Below, piece after piece: positions 26,637 to 38,788 of a DNA stretch of 64,000 nucleotides (positions are counted from its first letter, which is position 1; every line of letters begins with the position of its first letter). The notes under the pieces were generated by a model, which saw only the letters and a program-made list of their open reading frames with translations, did no database searches and had not been told where the DNA came from. A program made the position numbers and the translations under genes. Source of the DNA: Bartonella sp. F02. GTDB taxonomy: Bacteria; Pseudomonadota; Alphaproteobacteria; Rhizobiales; Rhizobiaceae. The DNA lies in assembly GCF_026929975.1 (NCBI RefSeq), contig NZ_JANHOK010000003.1, forward strand, positions 205,621 through 269,620, given 5' to 3'.

Positions 26637-28517
26637 TCATTGAGTAATGTTAAAAAGTTGATCATAATTAGATCGATTGATTTTTAGAGGGTTCTCATTA
26701 TTCGCAATTTGTAACATTTCTAGTTTTAAATCACCTCTGATCATCTGATCCATATTATTTCGGATAGCAGGTAAAATGGTATGAGCAGTGATATTTGTAG
26801 GTATGATTGATGATGTTACTTTATAAATAATGCGATCTGTTCCGGCTGGGCTTTTTATAACACCATAATGATTTTTGGAATCAGAGAATAATGCTTTTAC
26901 ACCATTAAAACCAAAAATTTCGGATGAATCCTGACGCCGCAAAGCCTGTGTTTTTTGTTTGATTATGCCAAGTTCACGAGCAAGTAAATCGAAACTTTTT
27001 CCTTCTTTGAGTTGTTCAAGAGCATCTTGTGCTTTTTTATCAAGAAGACGTTGGATTTCTGCATTTTTCCACTCAATAACAGCATCTTGTTTTACTTCTT
27101 CAAGTGTTTTATTCCGAGTTGGAATAATTGCATCAATTTGATACCAGAGATATCCTTCTTGAAGTGATAATGGATCAAGTTCATCTTCTTTGTCAGCTTT
27201 ATAAATGTTATCTAATAAAATATCTTTTTGAGGTAGATCTGTGAGCGTTATGCCATCAATTGTTTTTCCTGTTTTATCAACAGTGATTTGACGAAGAGGT
27301 AATTTATATTGATCTGCAAGCTCTTTGAGAGAAGCGCCTTCAAAACGGGCATTTTCAATCTCCATGTAATTATTACGCAGATCTGTTGTAGCGTAGTTTT
27401 TAGCTAATGTTTGACGAATATCTTTTTCTGCTTTTTCAAAAGGAATAAGACTTGAGGGTATGATGTGTGTAACGCGGACAATTACAGGCCCTTGTAAATC
27501 ATTAATTACAGAACTAACTTGTCCTTGTTGGAGTTCAAAAATTTCAGACGCTAAATAAGTAGGAAACTCATGCTCTGATAGAGGACCTTCTGTTATGTCG
27601 TTCAGAGTTTTATTTTCTTCTTTAACAAGATCATCAAAACTTAAGCCATTGGCTATTTTTTTTGCTGCATTATCGGCATCTTCGTGTGTGGAAAATTGTA
27701 ATTTTTCAATGATTCGTTTTTCAGGAATCGTAAAACGTGAAGAATTTTGAGTATAATAAGCTTTAGCTTCATCTATTGAGATATTTTTTCTTTTAATCAG
27801 TTCAGAAAGTTCTATAGGGAGTAAGGAGACAGTACGGTATTCGGGTGTTTTAAAATTATCTTGATGAGTATCAAACCATTTTTGCAATGTTTTTGAATCG
27901 GGATCTGCGATTGTTTTTTCTTTGAGATTAAGAACGAGATAATCTGCGGTTCGTGTTTCCTCTTGATACATGGCTAATATTTTATAAAAAAGATTTGGTA
28001 ATTTCATATCGGAGAGTGTGGCTGAAATGAGCAGGTTACGTTTTTCTCTTTTGCTATAATAATCAAGGAAGCTATTTTCATTAACTCGTAATTGTTGAAG
28101 ATAGTTAAGAAGGATGTTTCGGTTGAAAATTCCATTTTGTTGAAAAATACTATCAGTCCCGATGGCACGAGCGAGTGCATCCTTTGAAAGATGAATTTTC
28201 ATTTTTCGTGCTTGTTCATCTAAAAGTACATCTTGTTGTAATTGATTGAAAACGAAAGCAGGAATTCTATACTGCTGCATTTCATCTGGTGTGAACATTC
28301 GTCCAAGAGAATCGAATGCGAGATTTATGCTTTTATCAGCAAATGCGAGTTGGTACATATCAACAGTTATTGTAGATTTTCCAGCAGTAAGAAGATTTTT
28401 GTCATCTTTGACATTTAACTGTGGGATTCCCCATAAAATGGCAAAACATAACAGCAAAATAATAAGAAAAGTTCTAACAATCCAGGAGTTTGTAGTGTTT
28501 CTTATGATGTCAAGCAT
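26637..28517 (-). CDS. ppiD: Membrane-anchored periplasmic foldase PpiD (SurA N-terminal/parvulin type)
   Basis: PpiD is a chaperone tethered at the Sec translocon that helps exported proteins fold. The 626-residue protein starts with a single membrane anchor (about 12-32). A SurA-like N-terminal chaperone domain (about 35-180) and a degenerate parvulin domain (about 225-365) follow, and a long alpha-helical C-terminal region ends the protein. At this size it matches alphaproteobacterial PpiD, often annotated as a SurA N-terminal domain protein. Divergent from tpiA, as in other Rhizobiales. Confidence 0.88.
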   Translation of the reverse strand: MLDIIRNTTNSWIVRTFLIILLLCFAILWGIPQLNVKDDKNLLTAGKSTITVDMYQLAFADKSINLAFDSLGRMFTPDEMQQYRIPAFVFNQLQQDVLLDEQARKMKIHLSKDALARAIGTDSIFQQNGIFNRNILLNYLQQLRVNENSFLDYYSKREKRNLLISATLSDMKLPNLFYKILAMYQEETRTADYLVLNLKEKTIADPDSKTLQKWFDTHQDNFKTPEYRTVSLLPIELSELIKRKNISIDEAKAYYTQNSSRFTIPEKRIIEKLQFSTHEDADNAAKKIANGLSFDDLVKEENKTLNDITEGPLSEHEFPTYLASEIFELQQGQVSSVINDLQGPVIVRVTHIIPSSLIPFEKAEKDIRQTLAKNYATTDLRNNYMEIENARFEGASLKELADQYKLPLRQITVDKTGKTIDGITLTDLPQKDILLDNIYKADKEDELDPLSLQEGYLWYQIDAIIPTRNKTLEEVKQDAVIEWKNAEIQRLLDKKAQDALEQLKEGKSFDLLARELGIIKQKTQALRRQDSSEIFGFNGVKALFSDSKNHYGVIKSPAGTDRIIYKVTSSIIPTNITAHTILPAIRNNMDQMIRGDLKLEMLQIANNENPLKINRSNYDQLFNITQ

Positions 28518-28669
28518 TGTTTAATCCCATCTTTTTTGCACTTATTTTCAAAGTCATGTTAGAACTTGCAATAAAGATGCGTAAGATGCAAGTTTAAAGA
28601 CTTGCTTTCGTTATGTAATTTGATACTTAAAACGGTAAAGTCTTATTATGACAGTCTTTGAGGAAAAAT

Positions 28670-29434
28670 ATGAGCTCAAAAATTCGGCCTTTAGTTGCTG
28701 GGAACTGGAAAATGAATGGGACAGGCGAAACACTTAAAGAATTGTGTGCTATCGCTGCTGGCGTTAATTTTGACCGATGTCATTTATTTGAATCACTTAT
28801 TTGTGTTCCGGCGACACTTTTATCGCGTGCTTTTGATGCATTAAAAGGTGAAAAGCTTTTTTTAGGAGGACAGAATTGTCATTTTAATGATAGTGGTCCT
28901 TATACTGGAGAAATCTCAGCTTTTATGCTTAAGGAAGCAGGAGCGAGTCATGTTATTCTGGGGCATTCAGAACGTCGTACACTTTATCATGAAAGCAATG
29001 AAATTATTTGTGCTAAAATACAAGCAGCATGGCGAGCTGGTCTTGTCGCTCTTGTATGTATTGGTGAGACATTGGAAGAGCGTGAAAATGATAAGATATT
29101 TGATGTGCTTACGCAGCAACTTGATAACTCTTTGCCAGATGGGGCAACGGCACAGAATATAATTATTGCCTATGAGCCTATGTGGGCTATAGGTACAGGG
29201 AAAACACCTCATTCAAAAGATATTGCTCAAGTGCATGATTTTATTCGAAAGAAAATTATTTCTCGTTTTGGTGATAATGGGTATAAAATACGTTTGTTGT
29301 ATGGCGGATCTATAAAACCGTCTAATGCATTTGAATTATTGAGTGTACCTCATGTTAATGGTGCTTTAGTTGGAGGAGCGAGCTTAAAAGCAACAGATTT
29401 TTTAACTGTTTGTGATATTTATCGTAAATTATGA
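28670..29434 (+). CDS. tpiA: Triosephosphate isomerase
   Basis: TpiA interconverts dihydroxyacetone phosphate and glyceraldehyde 3-phosphate. The start is set at the ATG at 28670, 5 bases after GAGGA; a TTG at 28658 overlaps that site. The 254-residue protein shows the catalytic Lys (GNWKMNG, residues 12-18), His (ILGHSERR, about 95-102), and the loop Glu (AYEPMWAIGTG, about 166-176). The phosphate loop YGGSIKPSNA and GALVGGASL follow. It heads a run of plus-strand genes (secG, pyrG, kdsA, eno). Confidence 0.97.
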   Translation: MSSKIRPLVAGNWKMNGTGETLKELCAIAAGVNFDRCHLFESLICVPATLLSRAFDALKGEKLFLGGQNCHFNDSGPYTGEISAFMLKEAGASHVILGHSERRTLYHESNEIICAKIQAAWRAGLVALVCIGETLEERENDKIFDVLTQQLDNSLPDGATAQNIIIAYEPMWAIGTGKTPHSKDIAQVHDFIRKKIISRFGDNGYKIRLLYGGSIKPSNAFELLSVPHVNGALVGGASLKATDFLTVCDIYRKL

Positions 29435-29512
29435 TGAAAGAATCACAGTTCCCTATTGGATTATGTGTAATTTGTGTGTAAAGAGCTAAGAAAATATTGA
29501 AGAGCGGAGTCT

Positions 29513-29974
29513 ATGCAAACAGTACTTCTTGTTATCCATTTTTTAGTTGTTATCGCTTTAATTATCGTTGTGTTGATACAGTCTTCCGACGGTGGTGGGC
29601 TTGGTATTGGTAGTGGTTCAGGTTCTAGCTTTATGAGAGCTCGTGGTAGTAAGAACGCTTTGACGCGTTTAACAGCCATTTTGGCGACTTGTTTTTTCAT
29701 TATATCCATTGGGCTTGTTGTGGTTGGAAATGTGTCAAATTTTGATTCTGATATCCTTAATCGCATTCCAGTTAATTCAAGACAGGGGTCAATGAGTGAG
29801 AATGCATCAGAAGGTATACCGTTATCGAATGGTAAACAGCCGCTTTCCATTTATGAGCAATTAGGTGGTGTTATCACGCCTTCTCAAGAACAAAATGAGG
29901 TGAATGATTCGATTTCAGAAAATCCAGTTCCAATGCCGATTGAGGATCCAACTTCTGATCGTGGTGTTCAATAG
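29513..29974 (+). CDS. secG: Preprotein translocase subunit SecG
   Basis: SecG is the small third subunit of SecYEG that aids the membrane cycling of SecA. The 153-residue protein has two membrane helices (about 3-25 and 55-75) joined by a Gly/Ser-rich loop (SSDGGGLGIGSGSGSSFM), typical of the family. A hydrophilic Ser/Glu/Pro-rich tail of about 70 residues follows, common in Rhizobiales. It stands between tpiA and pyrG, a conserved order in this group. Confidence 0.94.
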   Translation: MQTVLLVIHFLVVIALIIVVLIQSSDGGGLGIGSGSGSSFMRARGSKNALTRLTAILATCFFIISIGLVVVGNVSNFDSDILNRIPVNSRQGSMSENASEGIPLSNGKQPLSIYEQLGGVITPSQEQNEVNDSISENPVPMPIEDPTSDRGVQ

Positions 29975-30053
29975 TTATTGTGTTTTTAGAAAGAACAACT
30001 TTTTATGTATTTTGCTGAAAAAATCATTATAAACTACGTATCATTATAGATCC

Positions 30054-31682
30054 ATGGCACGTTATATTTTTATTACTGGTGGTGTAGTTTCCTCTCTTGG
30101 AAAAGGAATTGCAGCTGCATCTTTAGCTGCATTACTTCAAGCGCGTGGGTATCGTGTGCGTATTCGTAAGCTTGATCCTTACTTGAATGTTGATCCAGGC
30201 ACGATGTCACCTTATCAACATGGTGAGGTTTTTGTGACGGATGATGGAGCAGAAACGGATCTTGATCTTGGTCATTATGAACGTTTTACTGGGCGTTCTG
30301 CTAATAGGCAAGATAACATTACAACAGGGCGTATTTACCGTAATATCATTGAACGAGAACGACGTGGTGATTATTTAGGGGCTACGGTTCAAGTAATTCC
30401 TCATGTGACTGATGAAATAAAAACCTTCATTACTACAGGAAATGAGGAGTTTGATTTTATTTTGTGTGAAATAGGTGGAACAGTTGGCGATATTGAAGCA
30501 ATGCCTTTCCTTGAAGCAATCCGTCAGATTCGTAATGAATTACCAGGAAAAAGCGTTGTTTATGTCCATCTTACATTGATGCCTTATATCTCTTCAGCAG
30601 GAGAACTAAAAACAAAACCAACGCAACATTCTGTTAGAGAATTACAGTCTATTGGTATTGTTCCTGATGTTTTGTTGGTTCGTGCGGATCGATTTATTCC
30701 AGCTTTAGAGCGACAAAAATTATCACTTTTTTGTAATGTTCGTCCCAATGCCGTTATTCAAGCATTAAATGTTCAAACAATTTATGATGTGCCTATGGCA
30801 TATCACAAAGAAGGTTTTGATACAGAAGTTCTTTCTGCTTTTGGTATTGATACAGCTCCTAACCCGAAAATGGATCGTTGGATGGATATTACGCATAGAA
30901 TCCATCATCCTGAAGGGGAAGTTACGATTGCAGTTGTTGGAAAATATACAGGCTTTAAAGATGCTTATAAATCTCTCATTGAAGCGATTGCACATGGAGG
31001 ATTGGCCAATAAAGTGAAGGTTAATATCGAGTGGATTGAAGCAGAGCTTTTTGAAACGAAAGATCCTACATCTTATTTACAAAAAGTTCATGGGATTTTG
31101 GTGCCTGGCGCATTTGGTGCACGTGGTTCAGAAGGAAAAATTAAGGCAATACAATTTGCTCGTGAACGTAAAGTTCCTTTTTTTGGTATTTGTTTTGGAA
31201 TGCAATTGGCTTGTATCGAGGTTGCGCGTAATGTTGCGAATATTAAAGATGCTTCATCAAGTGAATTTTGTGAAACAAAGAATGCCGTTGTTGGTTTGAT
31301 GAAAGAATGGCTTAAGGGAGATATGCTTGAAAAGCGATCAGCATTGGGAGATCTCGGTGGAACAATGCGTCTTGGTGCTTTTGCTGCTGAATTAAAAGAA
31401 GAGAGTCATATCTCTAAAATTTATGGAACAACAAAAATTTATGAACGGCATCGTCACCGTTATGAAGTGAATATTCATTATAAAGATAAGTTGGAAGAGT
31501 GTGGATTGATATTTTCTGGTTTGTCTCCGGATAGAGTTTTACCGGAGGTTGTTGAATATAAAGATCATCCATGGTTTATTGGTGTTCAGTATCATCCTGA
31601 ATTGAAGTCGCGTCCATTTGATCCTCACCCGCTTTTTTCTTCTTTTATTGAAGCCGCTGTGGAGCAGAGCAGGCTGGTTTAG
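30054..31682 (+). CDS. pyrG: CTP synthase
   Basis: PyrG converts UTP to CTP using glutamine or ammonia and ATP. The 542-residue protein has the N-terminal amidoligase domain ([20 protein letters not shown]-loop, residues 7-25; [26 protein letters not shown]) and the C-terminal class I glutaminase with the nucleophile Cys in [10 protein letters not shown] (about 381-390). The catalytic His-Glu pair is in [10 protein letters not shown] (about 518-527). Full length, ATG with conserved [10 protein letters not shown] start. Confidence 0.98.
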   Translation: MARYIFITGGVVSSLGKGIAAASLAALLQARGYRVRIRKLDPYLNVDPGTMSPYQHGEVFVTDDGAETDLDLGHYERFTGRSANRQDNITTGRIYRNIIERERRGDYLGATVQVIPHVTDEIKTFITTGNEEFDFILCEIGGTVGDIEAMPFLEAIRQIRNELPGKSVVYVHLTLMPYISSAGELKTKPTQHSVRELQSIGIVPDVLLVRADRFIPALERQKLSLFCNVRPNAVIQALNVQTIYDVPMAYHKEGFDTEVLSAFGIDTAPNPKMDRWMDITHRIHHPEGEVTIAVVGKYTGFKDAYKSLIEAIAHGGLANKVKVNIEWIEAELFETKDPTSYLQKVHGILVPGAFGARGSEGKIKAIQFARERKVPFFGICFGMQLACIEVARNVANIKDASSSEFCETKNAVVGLMKEWLKGDMLEKRSALGDLGGTMRLGAFAAELKEESHISKIYGTTKIYERHRHRYEVNIHYKDKLEECGLIFSGLSPDRVLPEVVEYKDHPWFIGVQYHPELKSRPFDPHPLFSSFIEAAVEQSRLV

Positions 31683-31717
31683 CTTGGTAGTTTTGTGTAT
31701 ATTTTTTGAAGGATAAA

Positions 31718-32554
31718 ATGTCTAAGCCAAATGCTATAGTTAACGTTGGGAATGTTGTCTTCTCAAATGAATCTCCTTTGTCTCTTATTGCGGGGCCTTG
31801 TCAAATGGAAAGCCGAGATCATGCTTTTGAAATGGCAGGTCGACTTAAAGAGATTACTGATCAAGTTGGTATTCGTTTCATTTATAAATCAAGTTATGAT
31901 AAAGCGAACAGAACATCTCTTAAGGCAGCACGTGGTGTTGGTCTTGAAAAAGCGATGGTTATTTTTGATGATCTTAAGAAAGAGTTTGGTCTTCCTATTT
32001 TAACGGACGTTCATACAGAAGAACAATGTGCAATTATTTCCTCAGTTGTGGATGTTTTGCAAATACCAGCTTTTTTATGTCGCCAAACAGATCTTTTGGT
32101 TGCTGCGGCTAAAACAGGGTGTGTTATCAATGTTAAAAAAGGTCAATTTTTAGCTCCTTGGGATATGGAAAATGTTTTAAAAAAGATAACTCATAGTGGT
32201 AATTCTAATGTTATGCTTTGTGAGCGAGGCACTTCATTTGGGTATAATTCTCTTGTCTCTGATATGCGGTCATTACCAATTATGCGCTCATTTGGAGCAC
32301 CTGTTATTTTTGATGCAACGCATTCTGTTCAAGAACCAGGAGGAAAAGGCGATTCATCTGGAGGACAACGGCAATTTGTTGAAGTTTTGGCACGAGCTGC
32401 TGTTTCGGTTGGTGTGGCGGGTATTTTTTTGGAAACGCATCAAGATCCAGATAATGCACCATCCGATGGCCCTAATATGATTAAAATTGATCATTTGCAA
32501 AGATTGTTAGAAAATTTGATGAGTTTTGATCTTTTAGCAAAAAAGAAGAATTGA
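31718..32554 (+). CDS. kdsA: 3-deoxy-8-phosphooctulonate synthase (KDO-8-phosphate synthase)
   Basis: KdsA condenses phosphoenolpyruvate with arabinose 5-phosphate, the first committed step to KDO in the LPS inner core. The ATG at 31718 lies 4 bases after GAAGGA and is preferred over a TTG at 31706; this gives 278 residues. Visible marks are SLIAGPCQMESRDHAFEMA, FIYKSSYDKANRTS, TDVHTEEQC, and FDATHSVQEPGGKG with SSGGQR. The product feeds the same envelope pathway that lptDFG export completes. It lies 35 bases after pyrG. Confidence 0.96.
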   Translation: MSKPNAIVNVGNVVFSNESPLSLIAGPCQMESRDHAFEMAGRLKEITDQVGIRFIYKSSYDKANRTSLKAARGVGLEKAMVIFDDLKKEFGLPILTDVHTEEQCAIISSVVDVLQIPAFLCRQTDLLVAAAKTGCVINVKKGQFLAPWDMENVLKKITHSGNSNVMLCERGTSFGYNSLVSDMRSLPIMRSFGAPVIFDATHSVQEPGGKGDSSGGQRQFVEVLARAAVSVGVAGIFLETHQDPDNAPSDGPNMIKIDHLQRLLENLMSFDLLAKKKN

Positions 32555-32590
32555 AGACACAAATATAGAAAATATTTATTAATATAATAA

Positions 32591-33886
<1,296 letters not shown>

Positions 33887-33990
33887 GAGTTATTGAAGAA
33901 AAATATTATATTCTGACTGATTGTAACAAGATCATCACATTTTATTCTTTCGTCGGTGATATGCGAATAACGATTTTATAGGTGGTAAAA

Positions 33991-34395
33991 ATGAGAGGTA
34001 TAATTATTGGTCAAGATCAAGGCAAATATCTTGTTTCAGGAGATGATGGTCAGCGTTATCAATTTGCGAGTTGGGATTGGCTAGGAAAAAGTTCACCGAA
34101 AATTGGAGATTGTGTTGACTTTCTGTGTGAAGGCGGTGTTGTTAATTCCGTTTTTCCTCTTATCAAACAGCAATCAGAACAGTTAAAATTGATGCTTGCT
34201 CTTATTTGTTGGTTTGCTGGTATATTTGGAATTCATCGTTTTATCGTTGGTAAAATGTGGACGGGTATTTTGATGCTTGTTTTGTCTTTATCGGTGGTAG
34301 GTCTAGTTATTACTGGAATTTGGGCTATTATTGATTTTATCTTCATTGTAGCAGGAAGATTTACTGATAAAAAGGGTAATAGAATTACAACTTAG
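33991..34395 (+). CDS. TM2-domain membrane protein
   Basis: The 134-residue protein has an N-terminal soluble beta-rich part (about 1-60, GQDQGKYLVSGDDGQRYQF) and a C-terminal TM2 domain: two membrane helices with the GIFGIHRFIVGKMWTGILM motif (about 72-90) and a second helix ending IDFIFIVAGRF. TM2 proteins are widespread and their role in bacteria is unknown. The start at 33991 (ATG, 5 bases after AGGTGG) is preferred over a GTG at 33982, which overlaps the site. Confidence 0.82.
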   Translation: MRGIIIGQDQGKYLVSGDDGQRYQFASWDWLGKSSPKIGDCVDFLCEGGVVNSVFPLIKQQSEQLKLMLALICWFAGIFGIHRFIVGKMWTGILMLVLSLSVVGLVITGIWAIIDFIFIVAGRFTDKKGNRITT

Positions 34396-34556
34396 CAGAT
34401 ATGTGCTACTGCATAGGTGATAGATGTGAAAGTGGATTGTGTGATTCACTGTTAAAGTCTTAAAGAATAATTTATTCAGATATTATTGTTTTGGTAATGA
34501 GGTATTAATTAAAATTATGCATAATAGAATAATTTTTTTAAAAAGATTTTTCTATT

Positions 34557-34889
34557 ATGTGGACAAAGCAAAAACGTAGATCGATCAAAACGCGTTTCAT
34601 TCTGCCGCTTATGACGATTGGTGTTCTGAGTTATTTCAGTTATCATATGTATCACGGTGAATATGGGCTTTACGCGCGCAGTAAAATTAATCATCAGATT
34701 ACAGCACTGAAAAAAGAGCTTCATACAGTGGAAGCTGAGCGGGTATTTATTGAAAAACGTATTTCTCTTTTACGTGATGGGCATATTGAGAAAGATATGC
34801 TGGATGAGTATGTGCGGAAAAATTTAAATTTTTCAAAACCAAATGAATTAACAATTTTAATGCCTGCCGACGATCTTAAAAATCAATAA
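34557..34889 (+). CDS. ftsB: FtsB/DivIC-type septum formation initiator protein
   Basis: The 110-residue protein has a short basic cytoplasmic N-terminus, one membrane helix (about 15-32) and a coiled coil (about 40-80: INHQITALKKELHTVEAER). It then has the L-x-x-x-x-I-E-x-D-M-L-D-E-Y-x-R segment typical of alphaproteobacterial FtsB-like proteins. FtsB links FtsL and FtsQ in the divisome. The gene lies between the eno region and pdhA, its usual place in this order. The ribosome-binding site is weak. Confidence 0.85.
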   Translation: MWTKQKRRSIKTRFILPLMTIGVLSYFSYHMYHGEYGLYARSKINHQITALKKELHTVEAERVFIEKRISLLRDGHIEKDMLDEYVRKNLNFSKPNELTILMPADDLKNQ

Positions 34890-35029
34890 GAATTAATTGA
34901 TCAAAAAGCCTTTTAAAACAATTATCTTTGAAAGAAATACCGATAATATCGGTTTAAATACAATTTATAATACTTGTAACTTTTGTTCGTAAAGGCTATT
35001 CCTAAAATAATGATTAAAGGGAGTTTAAT

Positions 35030-36070
35030 ATGGCAGAACAGGCTAAAAAGAAATCTGCGTCTGTAATGCATACTGCATTATCAAATACCATCAAGACAGC
35101 GCAAATAGCTAATTTTACAAAAGAAGAAGAAATTGACTCTTATCGCGAAATGCTTTTGATCCGTCGTTTTGAGGAAAAAGCAGGTCAGCTTTATGGAATG
35201 GGTTTTATTGGTGGGTTTTGTCATCTTTATATCGGGCAAGAAGCCGTTGTTACTGGTACATTAAAAGCAACCAAAGAAGGAGATCAGATTATCACATCTT
35301 ATCGTGATCATGGTCATATGTTGGCGGCTGGGATGAGCCCGCGTGGCGTCATGGCGGAATTAACAGGACGTCAAGGAGGATTCTCCAAAGGGAAGGGAGG
35401 ATCGATGCATATGTTTTCTAAAGAAAAACACTTTTATGGTGGGCATGGCATTGTTGGAGCACAAGTTCCGATTGGTTCAGGTTTGGCATTTTCGAATCTG
35501 TATCTTGGTAAAGATAACGTGACCTTAGTTTATTTTGGCGATGGTGCAGCCAATCAGGGACAGGTTTATGAAAGCTTCAATATGGCCTCTCTTTGGAAGC
35601 TTCCTGTTGTGTATATTATTGAGAATAATCAATATGCAATGGGGACATCAGTTTCACGTGCATCTGCAGAAACTGATTTCTCTCGCCGTGGTCTTTCTTT
35701 TGATGTTCCAGGTATTGTTGTTGATGGTATGGATGTTCGTGCAGTAAAAGGAGCTTCTGATGAAGCTATTGCTTGGGCACGTTCGGGTAAAGGGCCGATC
35801 ATTCTTGATATGCAAACTTACCGTTATCGTGGTCACTCGATGTCTGATCCAGCAAAGTATAGATCAAAAGAAGAAGTACAGAAAATTAAGGAAGATCATG
35901 ATCCGATTGATCAGGTGAAGAATCGCATTCTTAAGCAAGGCTGGGCAAGCGAAAGTGATTTAAAGTCTATTGATAAAGAAGTTCGCGCAATTGTTGCTGA
36001 TGCAGCAGATTTTGCACAAAATGATCAAGAGCCAGATGCTTCTGAGCTCTACACGGATATTCTAGTTTGA
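35030..36070 (+). CDS. pdhA: Pyruvate dehydrogenase E1 component, alpha subunit
   Basis: E1 alpha binds thiamine diphosphate and, with E1 beta, decarboxylates pyruvate. The 346-residue protein has the TPP motif [17 protein letters not shown] ending in NN (about 170-200), the phosphorylation-loop-like [15 protein letters not shown], and the conserved [12 protein letters not shown] good GGGAG precedes the ATG. pdhB follows one base after its stop codon, so the E1 subunits are tightly coupled. This is the alpha2beta2-type PDH of alphaproteobacteria and mitochondria. Confidence 0.97.
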   Translation: MAEQAKKKSASVMHTALSNTIKTAQIANFTKEEEIDSYREMLLIRRFEEKAGQLYGMGFIGGFCHLYIGQEAVVTGTLKATKEGDQIITSYRDHGHMLAAGMSPRGVMAELTGRQGGFSKGKGGSMHMFSKEKHFYGGHGIVGAQVPIGSGLAFSNLYLGKDNVTLVYFGDGAANQGQVYESFNMASLWKLPVVYIIENNQYAMGTSVSRASAETDFSRRGLSFDVPGIVVDGMDVRAVKGASDEAIAWARSGKGPIILDMQTYRYRGHSMSDPAKYRSKEEVQKIKEDHDPIDQVKNRILKQGWASESDLKSIDKEVRAIVADAADFAQNDQEPDASELYTDILV

Positions 36071-36086
36071 TGTGAGGGAAGCAAGT

Positions 36087-37454
36087 ATGCCTATTGATAT
36101 TTTAATGCCAGCGCTTTCGCCAACAATGGAAGAAGGTAAATTGTCCAAGTGGATCAAAAGAGAAGGCGATAAAGTTAGCTCTGGTGATGTGATTGCTGAA
36201 ATTGAGACAGATAAAGCAACAATGGAAGTAGAAGCCGTTGATGAAGGGACTATTGGTAAAATTTTAGTTTCTGAAGGCACTGAAGGTGTAAAAGTCAATA
36301 CTGTGATTGCTGTTTTGCTGGAAGAAGGAGAATCTACAGCAAATATTTCGCAAGTTACGACTTCTTTGAAGTTTGAAGAAAAAGTACAGGAAGAATCTTC
36401 GTCGTCGTCGATACCAGCATCTCCTATTTTGAATGTTCCTAATGATCCTGATATTCCTGCCGGAACCGAAATGGTTATGATGACGGTTCGTGAAGCTCTT
36501 AATCAAGCTATGGCGGAAGAGATGCGCCGTGATGAGACTGTTTTCTTGATGGGAGAGGAAGTAGCAGAATATCAAGGAGCTTATAAAATTAGCCAAGGCT
36601 TGTTGGAAGAATTTGGTGAACGTCGCGTTATTGATACGCCTATTACAGAGCATGGTTTTGCAGGGTTAGGTGTTGGTGCTGCATTTGGAGGTTTGCGTCC
36701 TGTTGTTGAATTTATGACATTTAATTTTGCTATGCAGGCGATTGATCAAATTATTAATTCAGCGGCAAAAACGCGTTATATGTCTGGTGGGCAAATGTCT
36801 GTCCCTATTGTTTTCCGTGGTCCCAATGGCGCTGCTGCGCGTGTTGCTGCCCAGCACTCTCAATGTTATGCTGCATGGTATAGTCATGTGCCTGGGCTTA
36901 AGGTTGTTATGCCTTATAGCGCTGCGGATGCAAAAGGTCTTCTAAAATCAGCTATTCGCGATGAGAATCCGATCATTTTCCTTGAAAATGAGATTCTTTA
37001 TGGACACCAATTTGAAGTTCCTAAAATGGATGATTTTGTTTTACCTATTGGTAAGGCACGGATTCACAAATCTGGTCAAGATGTGACAATTGTAGCTTGC
37101 GGAATTGGAATGCATTATGCGGTTCAAGCATTGCCAGAAATTGAGAAACTGGGGATTGATGTTGAGCTGATTGATTTACGGACTGTTCGTCCAATGGATT
37201 TGCCGACGATCCTCACATCGGTCAAAAAAACGGGTCGTTTGGTCACAATTGAAGAAGGCTATCCTCAATCATCGGTTGGAACTGAAATAGCAACACGGGT
37301 AATGCAACAGGCTTTTGATTATCTTGATGCGCCGGTAGCAACGATTGCTGGTAAAGATGTGCCTATGCCTTATGCTGCTAATCTTGAGAAATTGGCTTTG
37401 CCAAGTATTGCTGAAATTGTCGAAGCTGTTAAAGCAGTGACTTATAAAGCATAA
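36087..37454 (+). CDS. pdhB: Pyruvate dehydrogenase E1 component, beta subunit, with lipoyl domain
   Basis: From the ATG at 36087 (a GTG at 36072 overlaps the GAGGG site) the protein has 455 residues. Residues 1-78 form a biotinyl/lipoyl domain with the lipoylated Lys43 in [11 protein letters not shown], an unusual N-terminal addition known for PdhB of Rhizobiales. A Ser/Pro linker leads to the transketolase-like E1 beta domain (from about 130: [32 protein letters not shown]). Lipoylation would need LipA, encoded 3 kb downstream. Confidence 0.97.
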   Translation: MPIDILMPALSPTMEEGKLSKWIKREGDKVSSGDVIAEIETDKATMEVEAVDEGTIGKILVSEGTEGVKVNTVIAVLLEEGESTANISQVTTSLKFEEKVQEESSSSSIPASPILNVPNDPDIPAGTEMVMMTVREALNQAMAEEMRRDETVFLMGEEVAEYQGAYKISQGLLEEFGERRVIDTPITEHGFAGLGVGAAFGGLRPVVEFMTFNFAMQAIDQIINSAAKTRYMSGGQMSVPIVFRGPNGAAARVAAQHSQCYAAWYSHVPGLKVVMPYSAADAKGLLKSAIRDENPIIFLENEILYGHQFEVPKMDDFVLPIGKARIHKSGQDVTIVACGIGMHYAVQALPEIEKLGIDVELIDLRTVRPMDLPTILTSVKKTGRLVTIEEGYPQSSVGTEIATRVMQQAFDYLDAPVATIAGKDVPMPYAANLEKLALPSIAEIVEAVKAVTYKA

Positions 37455-37468
37455 CGGAGGGACGCATT

Positions 37469-38788
37469 ATGCCTATTAAAATTACAATGCCTGCGCTTTC
37501 TCCTACGATGGAAGAAGGAAATTTGTCAAAATGGAATATTAAAGAGGGTGATAAAGTTTCTTCTGGTGAAGTTATTGCTGAAATTGAAACAGATAAAGCT
37601 ACAATGGAAGTAGAGGCTGTTGATGAAGGAATCGTTGCTAAAATTGTTGTTCCTGCTGGAACACAAGGAGTTAAGGTCAATGCTTTAATTGCAGTTTTAG
37701 CAGAAGAGGGTGAAGACGTATCAGAAGTTGCGAAAGTTGCAGAAGGAGATGTTTCTTCTTCAGTGAAAGTATCTTCAGCAGAAACACAAACAAAATCTGA
37801 ACAGATTTTTGCAGCGCCATCCGCTCAAAAATTATTACAGAACGATAAAAATAAAAAGCGTCTTTTTGCATCTCCTTTAGCGAAGCGTTTAGCGGCTCAA
37901 GCAGGTCTTGATTTATCATTGATTACAGGGACCGGTCCTCATGGTCGTATCATTAAGTATGATGTGGAGAAAGTGTTAAGTAGTGGTGTTTTTGGCGCTG
38001 CTCATGCTTCGAAATCTGGGCAATCAATGGCTCAGGGTGCTTCTGATCAGCAGATCATGAAACTCTTTAAAGAGAATGAGTATACTTTTTCACCGCACCA
38101 TAATATGCGTAAAACTATTGCTAAGCGTTTGGTTGAGTCAAAACAAACAGTTCCGCATTTTTATCTGACTGTGGATTGTGAATTAGATGAATTATTAAAT
38201 CTACGGACACAACTGAATGCTGCGGCTCCAATGATTAAGGAGCAAGAAGATTTTCGACCTGCTTATAAATTATCTGTCAATGATATGATTATACGAGCTG
38301 TGGCACTTTCTTTAAAAGCTGTTCCTGCAGCTAATGTATCTTGGCTTGAAGGTGGCATGCTCCACCATAAGCATTGTGATGTTGGTGTTGCTGTTTCTGT
38401 TCCAAATGGGTTAATTACGCCGATTGTTCGTCATGCAGAAGAGAAATCTTTGTCGATTATTTCCAATGAAATGAAAGACTTTACAAAACGCGCGCGTGAA
38501 CAAAAGCTTAAAATGGAAGAATATCAAGGAGGAACAACAGCAGTATCAAATATGGGGATGTATGGTATAAAAGACTTCTCTGCTATTATTAATCCGCCAC
38601 ATGCGACAATTTTTGCAATTGGTGCAGGTGAACGGCGTGCAGTTGTGAAAAATGATTCCTTAGCGATTGCAACAGTTATGTCAGTAACACTTTCTGTTGA
38701 TCATCGTGCTGTTGATGGTGCTTTGGCAGCAGAACTTATTCAAACTTTTAAAAAGTTCATTGAAAATCCATTGACGATGTTAATTTAA
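37469..38788 (+). CDS. pdhC: Dihydrolipoamide acetyltransferase (E2) of pyruvate dehydrogenase
   Basis: E2 forms the PDH core and moves the acetyl group to CoA. The 439-residue protein has a single lipoyl domain (1-78; Lys43 in [11 protein letters not shown]), whose sequence is nearly the same as that of PdhB. An E1/E3-binding peripheral domain (about 130-165: SPLAKRLAAQAGLDLS, TGTGPHGRI) and the catalytic domain (from about 205) follow, with the active-site SVDHRAVDGA near the C-terminus. It follows pdhB by 14 bases. The lipoyl modules of PdhB and PdhC look like an ancient duplication. Confidence 0.97.
   Translation: MPIKITMPALSPTMEEGNLSKWNIKEGDKVSSGEVIAEIETDKATMEVEAVDEGIVAKIVVPAGTQGVKVNALIAVLAEEGEDVSEVAKVAEGDVSSSVKVSSAETQTKSEQIFAAPSAQKLLQNDKNKKRLFASPLAKRLAAQAGLDLSLITGTGPHGRIIKYDVEKVLSSGVFGAAHASKSGQSMAQGASDQQIMKLFKENEYTFSPHHNMRKTIAKRLVESKQTVPHFYLTVDCELDELLNLRTQLNAAAPMIKEQEDFRPAYKLSVNDMIIRAVALSLKAVPAANVSWLEGGMLHHKHCDVGVAVSVPNGLITPIVRHAEEKSLSIISNEMKDFTKRAREQKLKMEEYQGGTTAVSNMGMYGIKDFSAIINPPHATIFAIGAGERRAVVKNDSLAIATVMSVTLSVDHRAVDGALAAELIQTFKKFIENPLTMLI

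Noticed and set aside
36264..36653. 129-residue minus-strand frame inside pdhB
   Set aside because: Arg/His/Asn-rich antisense shadow of the conserved pdhB coding sequence.
36087..37700. Repeated lipoyl-domain DNA in pdhB and pdhC as a recent duplication or assembly artefact
   Set aside because: An N-terminal lipoyl domain on PdhB is known in Rhizobiales, and the two copies differ at many silent sites.
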